Positions 22,103 through 22,453 of a stretch of DNA of 22,453 nt are shown here, in pieces. The position numbers were made by a program, and so were the translations under genes. The notes under the pieces were generated by a model. It searched no databases. It was not told the origin of the DNA and saw nothing but the letters and a program-made list of their open reading frames with translations. The first letter of the stretch is position 1; each line of letters begins with the position of its first letter. The stretch comes from an uncultured Clostridia bacterium (GTDB lineage Bacteria > Bacillota > Clostridia > Christensenellales > UBA1242): positions 1-22,453 of the forward strand of contig USJH01000001.1 in NCBI GenBank assembly GCA_900554955.1, read 5' to 3'.

Positions 22103-22453
22103 ATGATTAAAGATTATTTAAAGAAAATCAAATGGGAATCACTCTTCACTGCACTTTTCGCAATCGTTATTGGAGTTTTGTTCTTGTGTTTTCCAAACTC
22201 TTCAAGCAACGTTTTGTGCTATGCTGGTGGAGCAATCTTCATTGCACTTGGAGCTGTCTATTGCATAAGATATATTTTCAGTGAGAGAATTTTCGGATCA
22301 TATATCTTCATTTTCAGCCTTCTCATGATTGTCTTTGGAATTTTTTGTCTTGTTAAACCTGAAACAATCATGGCTGTTATCACTGTTGTGTTTGGCATGT
22401 TCCTTTTAATTGACGGAATTGTTAAAATGCAAGAAGGAATTGAACTTTCAAGA
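22103..22453 (+). CDS. HdeD/DUF308-family membrane protein (partial, cut by right edge)
   Basis: The first 117 residues are visible. They are a string of hydrophobic helices separated by very short loops (for example FTALFAIVIGVLFLCFP, CYAGGAIFIALGAVYCI, YIFIFSLLMIVFGIFCLVKP, MAVITVVFGMFLLIDGI). This pattern and the recurring pairs of helices ending in Pro/Gly fit the HdeD-like DUF308 family of small multi-pass membrane proteins, some of which are acid-stress related. The ATG at 22103 follows AAAGGGGG and a strong promoter. The C-terminal part is missing, so the fold is only half seen, and specific function is unknown. Confidence 0.8.
   Translation, partial: MIKDYLKKIKWESLFTALFAIVIGVLFLCFPNSSSNVLCYAGGAIFIALGAVYCIRYIFSERIFGSYIFIFSLLMIVFGIFCLVKPETIMAVITVVFGMFLLIDGIVKMQEGIELSR

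Overview
This is a low-GC bacterial segment whose gene content points to an uncultured Bacillota (Firmicutes), Clostridia-like and spore-forming or descended from spore formers. The evidence is a spoIIE-type sporulation phosphatase directly upstream of tilS (an arrangement seen across Bacillota), AAGGAG-type ribosome binding sites, lipoboxes, and consensus vegetative promoters that nearly all have a 17-base spacer. The lysyl-tRNA synthetase is the archaeal-type class I enzyme, which is the minority form in this phylum. No phage, IS element, CRISPR array, rRNA or tRNA gene was seen. Every gap between genes is under 300 bases.

Left part (1-9380): a class I lysS, cut by the left edge at a run of 13 C, is divergent from a P-type Ca2+ ATPase. 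The ATPase converges on a minus-strand group across a shared hairpin terminator. That group is spoIIE, then tilS, then a 38-residue membrane peptide, then a 304-residue anchored protein of unknown function. Several of these genes also have a promoter of their own.

Middle (9384-14300): an alkaline phosphatase lipoprotein and tlyA run on the plus strand. They meet dtd, which has an apparent one-base frameshift just before its catalytic Gly-Pro motif, at a second two-way terminator. A 63-residue orphan gene overlaps the dtd start by four bases. Next come a 459-residue protein of unknown function ending in a sliding-clamp-binding motif (QLSLF) and a HAD-fold phosphatase-like protein, each with its own promoter and terminator.

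Right part (14309-22453): a 793-residue CvpA-type membrane protein with a tandem-repeat Gly/Ser linker, a DUF3800 putative nuclease, and an 1147-residue surface lipoprotein with MBG/Ig-like repeats and one EF-hand-like loop are all on the minus strand. A short phosphopantetheinyl transferase and the start of an HdeD/DUF308 membrane protein (cut by the right edge) are on the plus strand.

The window is mostly single-gene transcription units with housekeeping functions (tRNA charging, tRNA lysidine formation, D-aminoacyl-tRNA editing, rRNA methylation) mixed with envelope proteins. The observations most worth checking are the dtd frameshift, the clamp-motif protein, the strongly expressed-looking 38-residue peptide upstream of the 304-residue gene, and the palindromic intergenic region at 16801-16920.
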